Shown here piece by piece: positions 8,202 to 17,442 of a stretch of DNA of 64,000 bases. Position numbers and translations under genes: made by a program. The notes beneath the pieces were generated by a model. That model was not told the origin of the DNA. It ran no database searches and saw nothing but the letters and a program-made list of their open reading frames with translations. The stretch comes from Pseudomonas sp. R28(2017) (GTDB lineage Bacteria > Pseudomonadota > Gammaproteobacteria > Pseudomonadales > Pseudomonadaceae), in NCBI RefSeq assembly GCF_002112505.1, contig NZ_NEHW01000008.1, forward strand, positions 124,001-188,000. Direction: 5' to 3'. Every line of letters starts with the position of its first letter. Positions within the stretch are counted from its first letter, which is position 1.

Positions 8202-8276
8202 GTATCTCCCAAGGTAGATACATAGTAGAAACCCTCCTGACGATTGCAAGTGAAATGTAGATACCTCGTATCTACA
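8202..8276. promoter_or_regulatory. Probable mazEF operator: two GTATCT/AGATAC palindromes
   Basis: A perfect 9-bp inverted repeat, TGTAGATAC-CTC-GTATCTACA (8256-8276), sits 57 bp upstream of the antitoxin ATG. A second one with shorter arms, GTATCT (8202-8207) and AGATAC (8216-8221), overlaps the ribosome-binding region. Shared arm sequence at two sites in front of a DNA-binding antitoxin is the expected layout for autoregulation. Confidence 0.7.
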
Positions 8277-8392
8277 CTGCCACGCAGCTGCCATCGAAAA
8301 CAGAGCCGATGGTACGACTAGGAATTTTCCTACCTGGCCTTGAGAAACAACCTCTCAATCTGGAACAGTGCTGAACACTCGAAGTAAAGCGT

Positions 8393-9085
8393 TCATGGCA
8401 AATACAACCTGAACAACCCGCCCCCAAGTGCCCCGCCATTGGCAATCTCGATCCGCCCGCGCACGCCGTTACGCTCATGCAACGCCGCAATCCGCGCCGC
8501 GAAGTACAGCCCGAGCCCGGTGCTGCCGCTCTGCGAGTCGATGCCCTGCACGTAATCCTGCTGGCGCTCGAGCATCCGCGCCGGATACCCCGGGCCGTCG
8601 TCGTTGACACTGATGACCAGATGCTCGTCTTCCTCGCCAATGCTGACCAACAGCGTGTGGCCGGCATAGCGGGTGGCGTTGGTGATCACGTTGGCGATCA
8701 CCGAGGCTACCAGCTCGCGGTCGAAGAAACCCAGCGGGTTGTCGGTGTCGACACGCCAGGTCGCGAGGATGTCATTGTGCTGCAGCACTTCCTGGTGGGC
8801 CGCCAGCTGGGCCTCGATGAAGTCATCCAGTTCGTGGTAGTCCGGGCAAACAGGCAGCTGATTCACCCCCAGCTTGTACAACCCCAGCAACTGCACCAGC
8901 ATGCCGTTGAGGTGACGGAACTCATGCTCGATCACGCCCTGCTCGGTGCCGCTGCGCCACTCTTCAGGCAGGCGTGCCAGCCACTGGTCATGGGACTGGA
9001 TCAGCGCAGACAGCGAATTCTTCAGGTCATGCACGGTGGAGGCGATCACCGTGGAAAAATCCAGCCCCTGGTTATCCTGGCTCAT
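8393..9085 (-). CDS. Small sensor histidine kinase without a sensing domain
   Basis: A 230-residue cytoplasmic histidine kinase. The H-box is STVHDLKNSLSAL with His19, the N-box is NVITNATRYAG (Asn136), the G1 box NDDGPGYP is near 162-168 and the G2 box GSTGLGLYFAARI near 187. No transmembrane or PAS/GAF segment exists, so input must come from another protein. Its ATG overlaps the stop of the upstream response regulator gene by 4 bp (ATGA), so the two are translated together. The phosphoacceptor His is only 19 residues from the start, leaving almost no upstream helix. Confidence 0.85.
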   Translation of the reverse strand: MSQDNQGLDFSTVIASTVHDLKNSLSALIQSHDQWLARLPEEWRSGTEQGVIEHEFRHLNGMLVQLLGLYKLGVNQLPVCPDYHELDDFIEAQLAAHQEVLQHNDILATWRVDTDNPLGFFDRELVASVIANVITNATRYAGHTLLVSIGEEDEHLVISVNDDGPGYPARMLERQQDYVQGIDSQSGSTGLGLYFAARIAALHERNGVRGRIEIANGGALGGGLFRLYLP

Positions 9086-10689
9086 GCGCCGAAGACCTTG
9101 ATATGCAGTTTGCGGTAGCGGTCGTAGCGGCTGTCGCTGGTCGGGATGCCGGCCACGCGGGTCAGGCAGTCGCGGCATTCCTGCTGGATCGCCGGCGGCG
9201 TCACCTCGCCACCGATGCGCAGCAAGGCCTGCGCCGTGTTGAGCGCGATACTGATGTTCTTCGGTTGCAGCGACAGGGCCTTGCGGAACATCTGCAAGGC
9301 TTCGTTGAGCTGCCCGGCCTGGTAGCTGCGCACGCCCTGGCGGTTGAGGTCGACCGCCTCGGTGACTGCGCCCAGAACGGCCGGGTCGTCGGTCAGCTTG
9401 GCCACGCTCTGCATGACTTTGGGGTCGTCACCGTAGGTTTCCACGCAGCCCTTGAGGATGCTGCCGCCGGCCGCTTCCTGGCCAAGCGCCTGCAACTGCT
9501 TGACCACGGTCAGGGCGGCTTCGACCGAGAAGAACTGGTCCATCTTCTCCAGCCGCTGCATGGCCTGCTCGGTCAACTTGGCGGCAGTCTCCAGGTCGCC
9601 TGCCTGCTGCAGGCTGGCGGCTTTCATCAACCGGGCACGCACTTGCAGGCCCTGGTCTTCGATGTTGTCCTTGGCCACTTCGCTGAGCACGGTGTTGATT
9701 TCGACCCGGGCGCGGGCATCCAGGCCGAAGCCGGCGTTCTTGCTCATCAGCGCCTGGACCAGCCCAAGGTTGCTTTCGGCATCCTTGTAGCGCGAGCTCT
9801 GGCCCTGATTGACCGCATGGCGGAAAGCCTTGGAGGCGCTGTCGAAGTCTTCGTTGTCCAGCGCCAGCTTGCCCAGTGCCGCCTGCCGGCGCACCGCCAG
9901 GGGTGACAAGCGCACCGCTTCCTCGAGCATGCTCTGGGCACGCCGGGTTTCGCCTTGAGCGACCAGCACCTCGGCCATGCCATCGTACAGCCCGGGCATG
10001 ATCGGGAATGCCTTGAGCGCCTGCTCATAGACACCCTGGGCCTGGGCATTCTGCCCACGCTTGTGCATCAGGCTGCCCAACGCCGAATACACCCAGGGTT
10101 GCGGGCGGCTGGCGAGGATGCTCTTGAGAAACTTCTCCAGCTCATCGAAGCGGTTGAGGTCGCGCAGCGCGTCGGCACGATAGCGCAGGCACAACGGCGC
10201 AAAACGCGGGTCCTTCTTGCACAGCTCGGCACACGCCGCCAGTACTTCGGCCGGGCGACCGCGGTCGAGGGCCTGCAGAATCGGCTTGAGCAGGGTCTTG
10301 CGCTGGGTCAGCTTGTCCAGGCGCTGGGCCAGGCCCACGCGGTTGAACGGTTTGGTCAGGTAGGCATCCGGTTCATGCTCGAGGGCGCTGAGCACGATGG
10401 CCTGGCTGCTCTCGGCAGTGACCATGATGAAAACGCATTCATGGCTGATCAGTTTGTCGAGGATCAAGTCTTCCAGGACCTGCTGGCCGTTCTTCTTGCC
10501 GTCGCCGAGGTGGAAGTCCTGGAGGATATAGTCGTAGCGCTTCTGCCCGCACATGCGCAGGGCCTGCTCGCCGCTGTCCGCAGTGTCCACATCGCGCACG
10601 CCCAGTTCGCGCAGCATGGACCGGGTCGACGTGCGAAAGTCGGTGAAGTCGTCGACGATCAGAAAGCTTTTTTGCCCGTACTGCAGCAT
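9082..10689 (-). CDS. Response regulator with REC domain and TPR-like repeats
   Basis: A 535-residue protein. Residues 1-125 form a receiver domain: acidic pair Asp13/14, phosphoacceptor Asp58 (YILQDFHLGDG), Thr91 and Lys113 (LTKPF). The rest is helical tetratricopeptide-like repeats (for example ALGSLMHKRGQNAQAQGVYEQAL, AALGKLALDNEDFDSASKAF, near the end QLNEALQMFRKALSLQPKN), with no DNA-binding or enzymatic output domain. It likely works through protein-protein contacts. Start placed at MLQYGQKSFLIVDD. It is the first gene of a two-gene operon with the kinase that follows. Confidence 0.87.
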   Translation of the reverse strand: MLQYGQKSFLIVDDFTDFRTSTRSMLRELGVRDVDTADSGEQALRMCGQKRYDYILQDFHLGDGKKNGQQVLEDLILDKLISHECVFIMVTAESSQAIVLSALEHEPDAYLTKPFNRVGLAQRLDKLTQRKTLLKPILQALDRGRPAEVLAACAELCKKDPRFAPLCLRYRADALRDLNRFDELEKFLKSILASRPQPWVYSALGSLMHKRGQNAQAQGVYEQALKAFPIMPGLYDGMAEVLVAQGETRRAQSMLEEAVRLSPLAVRRQAALGKLALDNEDFDSASKAFRHAVNQGQSSRYKDAESNLGLVQALMSKNAGFGLDARARVEINTVLSEVAKDNIEDQGLQVRARLMKAASLQQAGDLETAAKLTEQAMQRLEKMDQFFSVEAALTVVKQLQALGQEAAGGSILKGCVETYGDDPKVMQSVAKLTDDPAVLGAVTEAVDLNRQGVRSYQAGQLNEALQMFRKALSLQPKNISIALNTAQALLRIGGEVTPPAIQQECRDCLTRVAGIPTSDSRYDRYRKLHIKVFGA

Positions 10690-10864
10690 CAACACGACCT
10701 GTATTGAGTAGTTGGGTGGATGGCGCGAGGCGATGCATATCGCCGAAACCTGTATCGGCAACAGGCCTGGAAAGATGAGGGTGGAGAATGCAGCGCACTC
10801 AGGACAAAACCAGATAATGGCCCTGAGCCATCATTTTATAGCGCCATGCCCCTCGCGGCTAGCT

Positions 10865-13582
10865 TCAGGCCAGCAAGCCCAACGACTTGGCCCGGGCCAC
10901 TGCCTGGGTACGGCGCTCTACCCCCAGCTTGCTGTTGATATGGCTGGCATGGGTCTTGACGGTGTGCAGGGAGATGAACAGCCGCTCGCTGATCTGCTGG
11001 TTGGAACAGCCCTGGGCGATCAACTCGAGCACCGCCAGCTCGCGACCACTCAATGCTTCGGCGGCGCCGCCTGTTGGGGCCGCCGGTTCGGGCAGATACG
11101 TCAGCAGTTCGGCCTGGACCTGGCAGGCTGGCTGTGCCAGCAATTGTTCACGCAGCCAGGCAGGGTGCAATTCGATCAGCCGCTGGAAGGGTTGCACAAC
11201 TCCACCCCGGGCTGCGCTCAACGCCATGGGCAGCAGTTGCGCTGCCTGCGCTTCCTGCCCTGCGCTCAATGAGAGGTCGACCCACTGCGACAACGCGTGC
11301 AGTGTGAGCATCATGCCGCCGCTGGCCTGCCCGCGTTCGGCCAGGGCGCACAGGCGCGCCACGGCGTCTTCGCTGCGCTGCTGAACGCGTTCGAGCAGTG
11401 CCTGCTGCAATTCGATGTGCAGCGCCAGCAAGGGGTGGAACTCCGGCGCCGCCGCAGGGTGCTCGCCGCCATAGGTCTGGCCCAGGCGCAACAGCCAGGA
11501 TTCGGCCAGGTCGATACGGCCCTGGGCAAGCCATAGCTCGCACTTCACCAGGGTGATCATCGCCAGGTAGAAGATCGGTGGCACATCCCAGATGTGCATC
11601 AGCCGCTCCGCCTCGGCCAGCTCGGCGAACGCCTCGGCATACTGGCCCTCACGGCCATCGAGCGAGGCAATCACGCAATGGCCGATCAGCACGCTGATGT
11701 CGCGGCAGGCACGCGCCTCGCCCAGCCCTGCACGCAAGCGCGCACGCCCTTGCGCAGGTTGCAGGCGCGCCACCAGCAGGTAGCCCTCGTAAAGGGTCAG
11801 CCGCGCCCGCACCGCGTACAGCCGCTGCGCCGACAGCCCTTGCAGGCGCTGCAACCCCTGGCGCACTTCATCCAGCGCCCGCAATACCTCGCCGCGGGCA
11901 TGCAGCACCCGCGCCCGATCGTAATGCGCCAGCGCCTCGAACAACGGGTTGCCGACACGCTGCGCCAGTTCCAGCGCTTCGCGGTTCCAGCCGCGCGCAC
12001 GCCAGAAGTCGCCATCGGCAATGGCCAGGTTGGACAGCGTCGACAGGCACACCAGGCGTTGCCCATAGCGTTTGCTCGGCAGGCTCTGCAGCGCTTCGCC
12101 GCAATAGGCCAGCGTGCGCTCGCGGTCACCCCGGCCACGGGCAATGACCCCGCTCAAGGCCAGCCATTGCGCCAACATCGACTTCTGGGCAGTGGCGGAA
12201 GGTGCGGGCAGGAAGCGGCTGAGGTAACTGGCCAGCTCCTCGGCGGCATCCAGCTGGCAGGCCAGGCCCAGCGCCCAGCTGTACAGCACGATCAACCGCG
12301 GCGTGCTGATCAGCAGGCTGTCAGGCAAGTCCATCTTCCAGCGCAACAGCATGCCGACGTTCTGCTCGGCCAACAGTTGTTCCTCGGACAGGCTCTGTAC
12401 CAGGTCGGCAGCGACGTCGAGGTGGCCGGCGCGCAACGCCTGTTCCACCGCCTCGTCGAGCAGGCCCTGGGCCTGGAACCAACGGCAGGCGCGCAAGTGC
12501 AGGCGCGCCAGCGGTTCACTGCACTGACGGCTGCGCAACAGGTCGGAGAACAGGTGATGGTAGCGATACCAGTGGCCATGCTCGTCCAGCGGCACCAGGA
12601 AAACCTGATGGGCCTGCAGGTAACGCAGGATCGCTTCACTGTCATGGCGGTCACGCAGTGCATCGCACAGCGCCGCGCAGAAGCGCTCCTGGCAGGCCGT
12701 GTCGAACAGAAAGGCCTGCACATCCGCAGGCAACATCTCGATGACTTCTTCCAGCAGGTAGTCGCGGATCAACCCTTCACCACCGTGCAGGGCCTGGGGC
12801 AAGGCATGCTCGTCACCGGCTTCGCTGGCAGCCAGCTGCCAGAAGCGCAGCCCGGCCACCCAGCCGTCACTGCGCTGAATCAGGTTGTCGAGCGCCTGGC
12901 CGCGCAGGCCCGTGGGTTGGCGACCAATCACCGCCAGAGACTCCTCCGGGGTCAGGCGCAGGTCCTGCTCGCCGAGCTCGGTCAACTGCCGGGACAGGCG
13001 CAGCCGCGCCAAGTGCCAGTCCGGGCGCTGGCGGCTGGTCACCAGCAGCACAAGGCCAGCGGGCAAGTGGTTGAGGAAGAACTGCAGGCAGCGATCGAGA
13101 ACCGGCCCCTGGGCCAGGTGGTAGTCGTCGAGCACCAGCAGCAAAGGTGTATCGGCATGAAGGTAGAGCGCCAGCTCGTCGAGCAAGCTGTCGAGCCATT
13201 CTTCGAAGGCAAAGGGCTGGTGGCGCTGACGCATCTTCAACAGGCCCATGGCCTGCCCGCCCAGTGCCGGGCAGTACTGCTGCAGGCCTTCGAGCAGGCG
13301 CTCGAGAAAACGACCGGGGTCAGCGTCCCGTTGGCTCAACCCGAGCCACAGGCTACGCCAATGGCTGGGCAGCGACTCGCAGAACTCGATGGCCAGGGAG
13401 CTTTTGCCAAAGCCGGCTGGGGCGTTGACCAGTAACAAGCGCCCGCCAAGACCACCCTGCAAGCGCTGGCACAAGCGTGCACGCGGCACGTGGCCGTCCG
13501 GCTGCGGAGGCCGGAAGAAACGCCCGTCCAGAAGGCCCAGGGCCTGGCTGGCGAATCCATGCGTACGGGACAGATCTGTCAT
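10865..13582 (-). CDS. MalT-type LuxR-family transcriptional regulator (LAL/STAND ATPase)
   Basis: A 905-residue regulator with an N-terminal nucleotide-binding region (Walker A APAGFGKSS at 54-62; Walker-B-like LLLVLDDYHLA near 146), a long helical TPR-like sensor middle, and a C-terminal LuxR helix-turn-helix (about 840-900: LSGRELAVLELIAQGCSNQQISERL split by VKTHASHINSKLG). This is the MalT/AlkS architecture, where a ligand and ATP drive multimerisation and activation. It is transcribed in the same direction as the DUF1302/DUF1329 genes just upstream but is separated from them by a terminator. Those genes are its most likely targets (inference). The ligand is unknown. Confidence 0.9.
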   Translation of the reverse strand: MTDLSRTHGFASQALGLLDGRFFRPPQPDGHVPRARLCQRLQGGLGGRLLLVNAPAGFGKSSLAIEFCESLPSHWRSLWLGLSQRDADPGRFLERLLEGLQQYCPALGGQAMGLLKMRQRHQPFAFEEWLDSLLDELALYLHADTPLLLVLDDYHLAQGPVLDRCLQFFLNHLPAGLVLLVTSRQRPDWHLARLRLSRQLTELGEQDLRLTPEESLAVIGRQPTGLRGQALDNLIQRSDGWVAGLRFWQLAASEAGDEHALPQALHGGEGLIRDYLLEEVIEMLPADVQAFLFDTACQERFCAALCDALRDRHDSEAILRYLQAHQVFLVPLDEHGHWYRYHHLFSDLLRSRQCSEPLARLHLRACRWFQAQGLLDEAVEQALRAGHLDVAADLVQSLSEEQLLAEQNVGMLLRWKMDLPDSLLISTPRLIVLYSWALGLACQLDAAEELASYLSRFLPAPSATAQKSMLAQWLALSGVIARGRGDRERTLAYCGEALQSLPSKRYGQRLVCLSTLSNLAIADGDFWRARGWNREALELAQRVGNPLFEALAHYDRARVLHARGEVLRALDEVRQGLQRLQGLSAQRLYAVRARLTLYEGYLLVARLQPAQGRARLRAGLGEARACRDISVLIGHCVIASLDGREGQYAEAFAELAEAERLMHIWDVPPIFYLAMITLVKCELWLAQGRIDLAESWLLRLGQTYGGEHPAAAPEFHPLLALHIELQQALLERVQQRSEDAVARLCALAERGQASGGMMLTLHALSQWVDLSLSAGQEAQAAQLLPMALSAARGGVVQPFQRLIELHPAWLREQLLAQPACQVQAELLTYLPEPAAPTGGAAEALSGRELAVLELIAQGCSNQQISERLFISLHTVKTHASHINSKLGVERRTQAVARAKSLGLLA

Positions 13583-13833
13583 GGCCGGCTCGTTCTGTTG
13601 GGAAAACTACGGCGGTACGGATGCTTGCGAGACTAGCGGGTAATGCAACGCATTTGAAGATGATGGGCGCCATTTGCCTGGAAAAGACTGCGACAAAAAG
13701 CAACATGGCTGATGGACAAGGGCTGGGGCGGGGCTTTGGCGAGGTATTCATCGGCCTTATCGGCCGGCCAGACAGAAACGCCCCGGCAAGCCGGGGCGTT
13801 CTGGGAGGTCACACGGAGTTGCAGGTTTTCAGC
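13583..13833. other. Intergenic region between luxR-type gene and DUF1329 gene
   Basis: This 251-bp stretch holds the terminator of the DUF1302/DUF1329 unit and must hold the promoter of the MalT-type regulator. No ORF with codon bias and no recognisable operator was seen apart from the hairpin listed separately. Confidence 0.5.
13777..13800 (-). terminator. Hairpin terminator downstream of DUF1329 gene
   Basis: Perfect inverted repeat AACGCCCCGGC / GCCGGGGCGTT with a 2-nt loop, followed on the minus strand by a moderately T-rich TTTCTGTCT. It lies 33 bp after the DUF1329 stop codon. Confidence 0.7.
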
Positions 13834-15198
13834 TCAGCGGATACCCGACTGACGCAGGGCGGCTGGCTGGAAATCGGCTTTGCTGGCACTGAAGCCGAAG
13901 TCGTAGGCGCGCTTCTCTTCGTTCTTCATGCCCAGGGCCAGGTAGCGGCCCGACTGCAGGTCGTAGATGGCTTCGAGGGTGTACCACGGTACCTGCACAT
14001 TGTAGTAAGGCTGGGCGTGAGCCTCGGACACGCGCCACAACTGACCACGACCGTCGTACTGGTCGATCACCGCCGCTTGCCAGGTGTCCTCGTCGATGTA
14101 GAAGTCACGCTTGGCGTAGATGTGCCGCTGGCCCGGCTTGAGGGTCGCCACCACATGCCAGACCCGGCGCAGCTCGTAGCGGGTCAGGTCCTGGTTGATA
14201 TGCCCGGCCTTGAGGATGTCGGCGTACTTGAGCTTGGGGTCATCCAGCTTGAAGGCGTTGGAGGCGATGTACATCTCCTTCTTGCCCTCGAGCTTCCAGT
14301 CGTAGCGGTCCGGCGCGCCGTTGTACATGTCCAGGTTGTCCGAGGTGCGCAGGCCGTCGGCCGCAGTACCCGGGCCGTCGTACGACACCTGAGGGGCCTG
14401 GCGCACACGCCGCTGGCCGGCGTTGTAGATCCAGGCCTTGCGCGGTTCCTTGACCTGGTCGAGGGTCTCGTGCACCAGCAGCACGGTACCGGCCAGGCGT
14501 GCTGGAGCGGTCACCTCCTGCTTGAAGTAGAACAGGATGTTGCCTGGGTTGTTCGGGTCGTAGTCCTTCATCTTGTCGCGGAAGACGAACTGATCGGCGA
14601 AATACACCAGGCTGTACGAGCCGTTCTGCTGCGGAGTCGCCTGGGTCACCAGGCGGCTGACGCTGCCGCCGCGGTAGCGGGTGATGTGGTTCCAGATCAC
14701 TTCCAGGCCGCTTTTCGGGATCGGGAAGGGCACGGCCGTCTGGAAGTTGTTCAGGCCGTTGCCGCCTTCGACCAGGGTGGTCGCGGTGGCGTTCTTCTTG
14801 ATGGCGGCGAACACATCGTCAGGCGCCGTGGCACCACGGTGGGTCTTGAATACCGGGATCTTGAAGGTATCAGGGTAGCGCTTGAGCATCGCCAGCTGGC
14901 CCGGCGAGAGCTTGTCCTTGTACTGCTCGGCATTCTGCGCGGTGATGGTGAACAGCGGCTTGTCGCTGCCGTAGGGGTCAGCAAGGAAGCCCTTGGCATC
15001 GACACTGCCCGCGGTCTTCGACAGTGGCTCCCACGGGCCGATCGAACCGTCGGCGTTGCCGGCCTTTTCCGCCCCCATCGGGGTCAGGGTGCTACCCAGT
15101 TTTGCCGCTTCATCGGCAGATACCGCAGCCATGACGCTGGTCGCCAGCAGGGACAGGCCCAGCACACCGGCTTGCAGCAGACTTCTGGTCTTGTTCAT
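13834..15198 (-). CDS. DUF1329 family outer-membrane-associated protein
   Basis: A 454-residue exported protein with an N-terminal signal peptide (LLQAGVLGLSLLATSVMAAVSA). The body matches DUF1329, a family with a LolB/LolA-like beta fold that is nearly always encoded next to a DUF1302 protein. Recognisable stretches include YRGGSVSRLV, RKAWIYNAGQRRVRQAP and AKRDFYIDEDTW. The pair is thought to move or accommodate hydrophobic compounds at the outer membrane; the exact role is not established. It starts 25 bp after the DUF1302 gene, so they form one operon. Confidence 0.88.
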   Translation of the reverse strand: MNKTRSLLQAGVLGLSLLATSVMAAVSADEAAKLGSTLTPMGAEKAGNADGSIGPWEPLSKTAGSVDAKGFLADPYGSDKPLFTITAQNAEQYKDKLSPGQLAMLKRYPDTFKIPVFKTHRGATAPDDVFAAIKKNATATTLVEGGNGLNNFQTAVPFPIPKSGLEVIWNHITRYRGGSVSRLVTQATPQQNGSYSLVYFADQFVFRDKMKDYDPNNPGNILFYFKQEVTAPARLAGTVLLVHETLDQVKEPRKAWIYNAGQRRVRQAPQVSYDGPGTAADGLRTSDNLDMYNGAPDRYDWKLEGKKEMYIASNAFKLDDPKLKYADILKAGHINQDLTRYELRRVWHVVATLKPGQRHIYAKRDFYIDEDTWQAAVIDQYDGRGQLWRVSEAHAQPYYNVQVPWYTLEAIYDLQSGRYLALGMKNEEKRAYDFGFSASKADFQPAALRQSGIR

Positions 15199-15223
15199 CT
15201 CGTGTCGTCCTGGATCAGTGTTC

Positions 15224-17143
15224 TTAGAAGTTCACGCCGAAGCTGAGGGCGACGAAGTCGCGATCATCCACGGTGCTGTACTTGCCGTCGAAGAAGTTGG
15301 TGTACGACAGGCTGGCGGTATAGGTCTGCTGGTACTCCGCGTCCAGGCCCAGGCTGATCGCCTTGCGCCCTTCCTCGAAGTTGCCGCCCGGCCCCGGCGA
15401 ATAGCCGTCCACGTCATGCGACCAGGCCACGCTCGGGCGCAGGTTCACCCCGGCGAAGACGTTGTTGTAATCCCAGATCGCACGCACGCGATAACCCCAG
15501 GAGTCCGCCGTGGTGTAGCCGTCGTTTTCGCAGTAGCGCGACACGTTGTTGGCGTTCGAGGTGCCCAGTGTGCTGGTGTTGAGCGCTTCGCACTGGCCGC
15601 TGGGCAACGGGCCGGGGCCGAATACCGGGTCACGCCCGTATCGCGCCTTGGAGGTGCTTTCCAGGCCACCCACGTGGGTCCAGCCGACTTCGCCGACCAT
15701 GGTCAGCCGCTCCGCGCCCATCACCTGGTCGAAGAAGTGGGTGAACGTGGTCTGCAGCTGGGTGATTTCCTTGCGCCGGTAGCCAGGCTGATCGGCCCCC
15801 GGGGTGCCTTGCAGCACCGATACGTTGGGGTTGAGCGGCGTCAGGCCGGAATAGAGGATATCGGTGGTATTGAGCTGCACCGGGGCGTTGGGCCGATAGC
15901 TGATTTCCCCGCTCCAGGCAGTACCGGTGGGCAGCGTGGTCGAGAAACTCAGGCCATACAGGCGGATGTCTTCCGGGTATTCCACGTAGTAGCTGGAGTT
16001 GCCTGCCACCTGCAACGGCATCAGGCTGGGCAGCAGGTTGGCCAACGCACCGGCCGGCACGCCCGCCCTGACCAGCGCGCCGGCCAGGCCGGTGGTGCTG
16101 TAGAACTGAGCGTCTGCGCCACGACCACTGAAGATCGGCGCACGGCTGTGATAGTTCATGAAGTAGCCACCGAACTCGGTGTTGAGCGGCTCGAACATGT
16201 AGCGCAGGGCAACACCGAACTGCCCGCTGTCGCGTGCATCGCGGTCCGCGCCGCGGCGCACGATCACGCCTTCGTCCGGGTTGCCGTAGGTCACGCCCCG
16301 GGCGGCCAGGGTGTTGTTCACCGGGGTCGCCAGCGGCCCAAGGCGGCTGGCCAGCGAATTACGTGTGGCAAGCACGGCCAGGTTGTTGTTGCAACCATCG
16401 GCGATCACGTCCGGCTGGGAGAAGAATGTTCCGCAGTTGTCGACAACCGTCTGGTCCCACTCGATCTGGTAGAAACCTTCGGCCGACAGGTTGTCGGTGA
16501 GGCTTTGCGACACATAGAACATGTTGACCGGGATCAGGCCTTCCTTGATCTCGGCACCCGGACGGCGAAACGCCGAAACGTCGATCGGGTTGATCGAGTT
16601 GATGCCGCCGCCGATGAAGGTACTTTCGCCCCAGCTCACCACCTGCTTGCCCAGGCGTACCGAGCCCGGCTGATCACCGATCGCGTAGTTGTGGTAGACG
16701 AAGGCGTCGAGCAGTTCCGAACCCGCCGACTTGGCGCCTTCCTTGCGGTTGGAGTCGCTGATGTCCTTGAATTCGCGGTTTTCGTCTTTGAGCTCGAAGT
16801 CGTACCAGTACTTGCCACGTACGAACACACCCGTGTCGCCGTACTTGAGCTCAAGGTCATGGATGCCTTTGAAGATCTTCGAGAAGGTTTCGCCCTTCTT
16901 GAAGTTCAAATGGCCGTCGTCGGAGGTCTGCGACAGGCCCTTGCCGCCGTTGTTGACCCCGATCAGGTTCTTGTTGGGGTTGGCGGTCGACCAGCTGGCG
17001 CCAACGGAGAGCGACGAGTCGAACTGGCCTTCGATTTCACCGATGTTGAAACTGACAGCGAAAGCAGGACTTGCGAGCGTGGAAGCAAGGCTGACGGCCA
17101 AGGGCAACTTGGCCCGGCGCCAGAACGGGTTTGCAGATTTCAT
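15224..17143 (-). CDS. DUF1302 family outer-membrane beta-barrel protein
   Basis: A 639-residue exported protein: signal peptide (KLPLAVSLASTLASPAFA) followed by FNIGEIEGQFDSSLSVGASW, the typical N-terminus of DUF1302. The C-terminus (DDRDFVALSFGVNF) ends in phenylalanine as expected for a barrel inserted by BAM. Alternating Tyr/Trp-rich strands and plug-like segments support a channel for hydrophobic substrates (family knowledge, function unproven). The start was moved from an upstream ATG at 17302 to 17143, where the signal peptide begins. First gene of a DUF1302-DUF1329 operon; an acyl-CoA ligase lies upstream on the same strand. Confidence 0.88.
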   Translation of the reverse strand: MKSANPFWRRAKLPLAVSLASTLASPAFAVSFNIGEIEGQFDSSLSVGASWSTANPNKNLIGVNNGGKGLSQTSDDGHLNFKKGETFSKIFKGIHDLELKYGDTGVFVRGKYWYDFELKDENREFKDISDSNRKEGAKSAGSELLDAFVYHNYAIGDQPGSVRLGKQVVSWGESTFIGGGINSINPIDVSAFRRPGAEIKEGLIPVNMFYVSQSLTDNLSAEGFYQIEWDQTVVDNCGTFFSQPDVIADGCNNNLAVLATRNSLASRLGPLATPVNNTLAARGVTYGNPDEGVIVRRGADRDARDSGQFGVALRYMFEPLNTEFGGYFMNYHSRAPIFSGRGADAQFYSTTGLAGALVRAGVPAGALANLLPSLMPLQVAGNSSYYVEYPEDIRLYGLSFSTTLPTGTAWSGEISYRPNAPVQLNTTDILYSGLTPLNPNVSVLQGTPGADQPGYRRKEITQLQTTFTHFFDQVMGAERLTMVGEVGWTHVGGLESTSKARYGRDPVFGPGPLPSGQCEALNTSTLGTSNANNVSRYCENDGYTTADSWGYRVRAIWDYNNVFAGVNLRPSVAWSHDVDGYSPGPGGNFEEGRKAISLGLDAEYQQTYTASLSYTNFFDGKYSTVDDRDFVALSFGVNF

Positions 17144-17442
17144 CGACGCTACTCCATGTACTTTATTGTTATGGCAGTGAGTCCCTTCAGAAACGGCCCG
17201 TGCGACCGGTATGCGGGCTTGCACCCGCGACGACGCGTCTTGCGCGCGCCGCCCTCCCCCATTTCTGAAAATCCCCTGGCCCCGACTATAGCCAGCAGGC
17301 ACAAGTGCTTGATCCCTCTAAAGTGTGATTTGCGCAGACTGCGCGTTGGCCGTGCTGAAGCATGGCCGATTTTTTTCGTTTGGCAAGGCTTCAGGCCGTC
17401 TAGCATGCGGGGCGCGTTCTGTCGTGCGCGACCCGCAGGGGG
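17144..17442. other. Intergenic region upstream of DUF1302 gene
   Basis: A stretch of 299 bp without a credible gene. It separates the acyl-CoA ligase stop from the DUF1302 start and must hold the promoter of the DUF1302 operon. A weak hairpin (GCCGTGCT-GAA-GCATGGC, about 17350-17368) is followed on the plus strand by seven Ts, which does not fit the direction of either neighbour. Confidence 0.5.

Noticed and set aside
8319..8358. Small inverted repeats TAGGAA/TTCCTA and TTGAGA/TCTCAA between the kinase and mazE
   Set aside because: Short arms, no T-run, and no link to the GTAGATAC operator; treated as chance.
11594..13435. Long plus-strand frame inside the MalT-type regulator
   Set aside because: Gln/Arg/Ala-rich shadow translation with no motif; the minus-strand protein is clearly the real one.
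17350..17375. Possible plus-strand terminator before DUF1302
   Set aside because: No plus-strand gene lies upstream for it to terminate and the stem has a mismatch.
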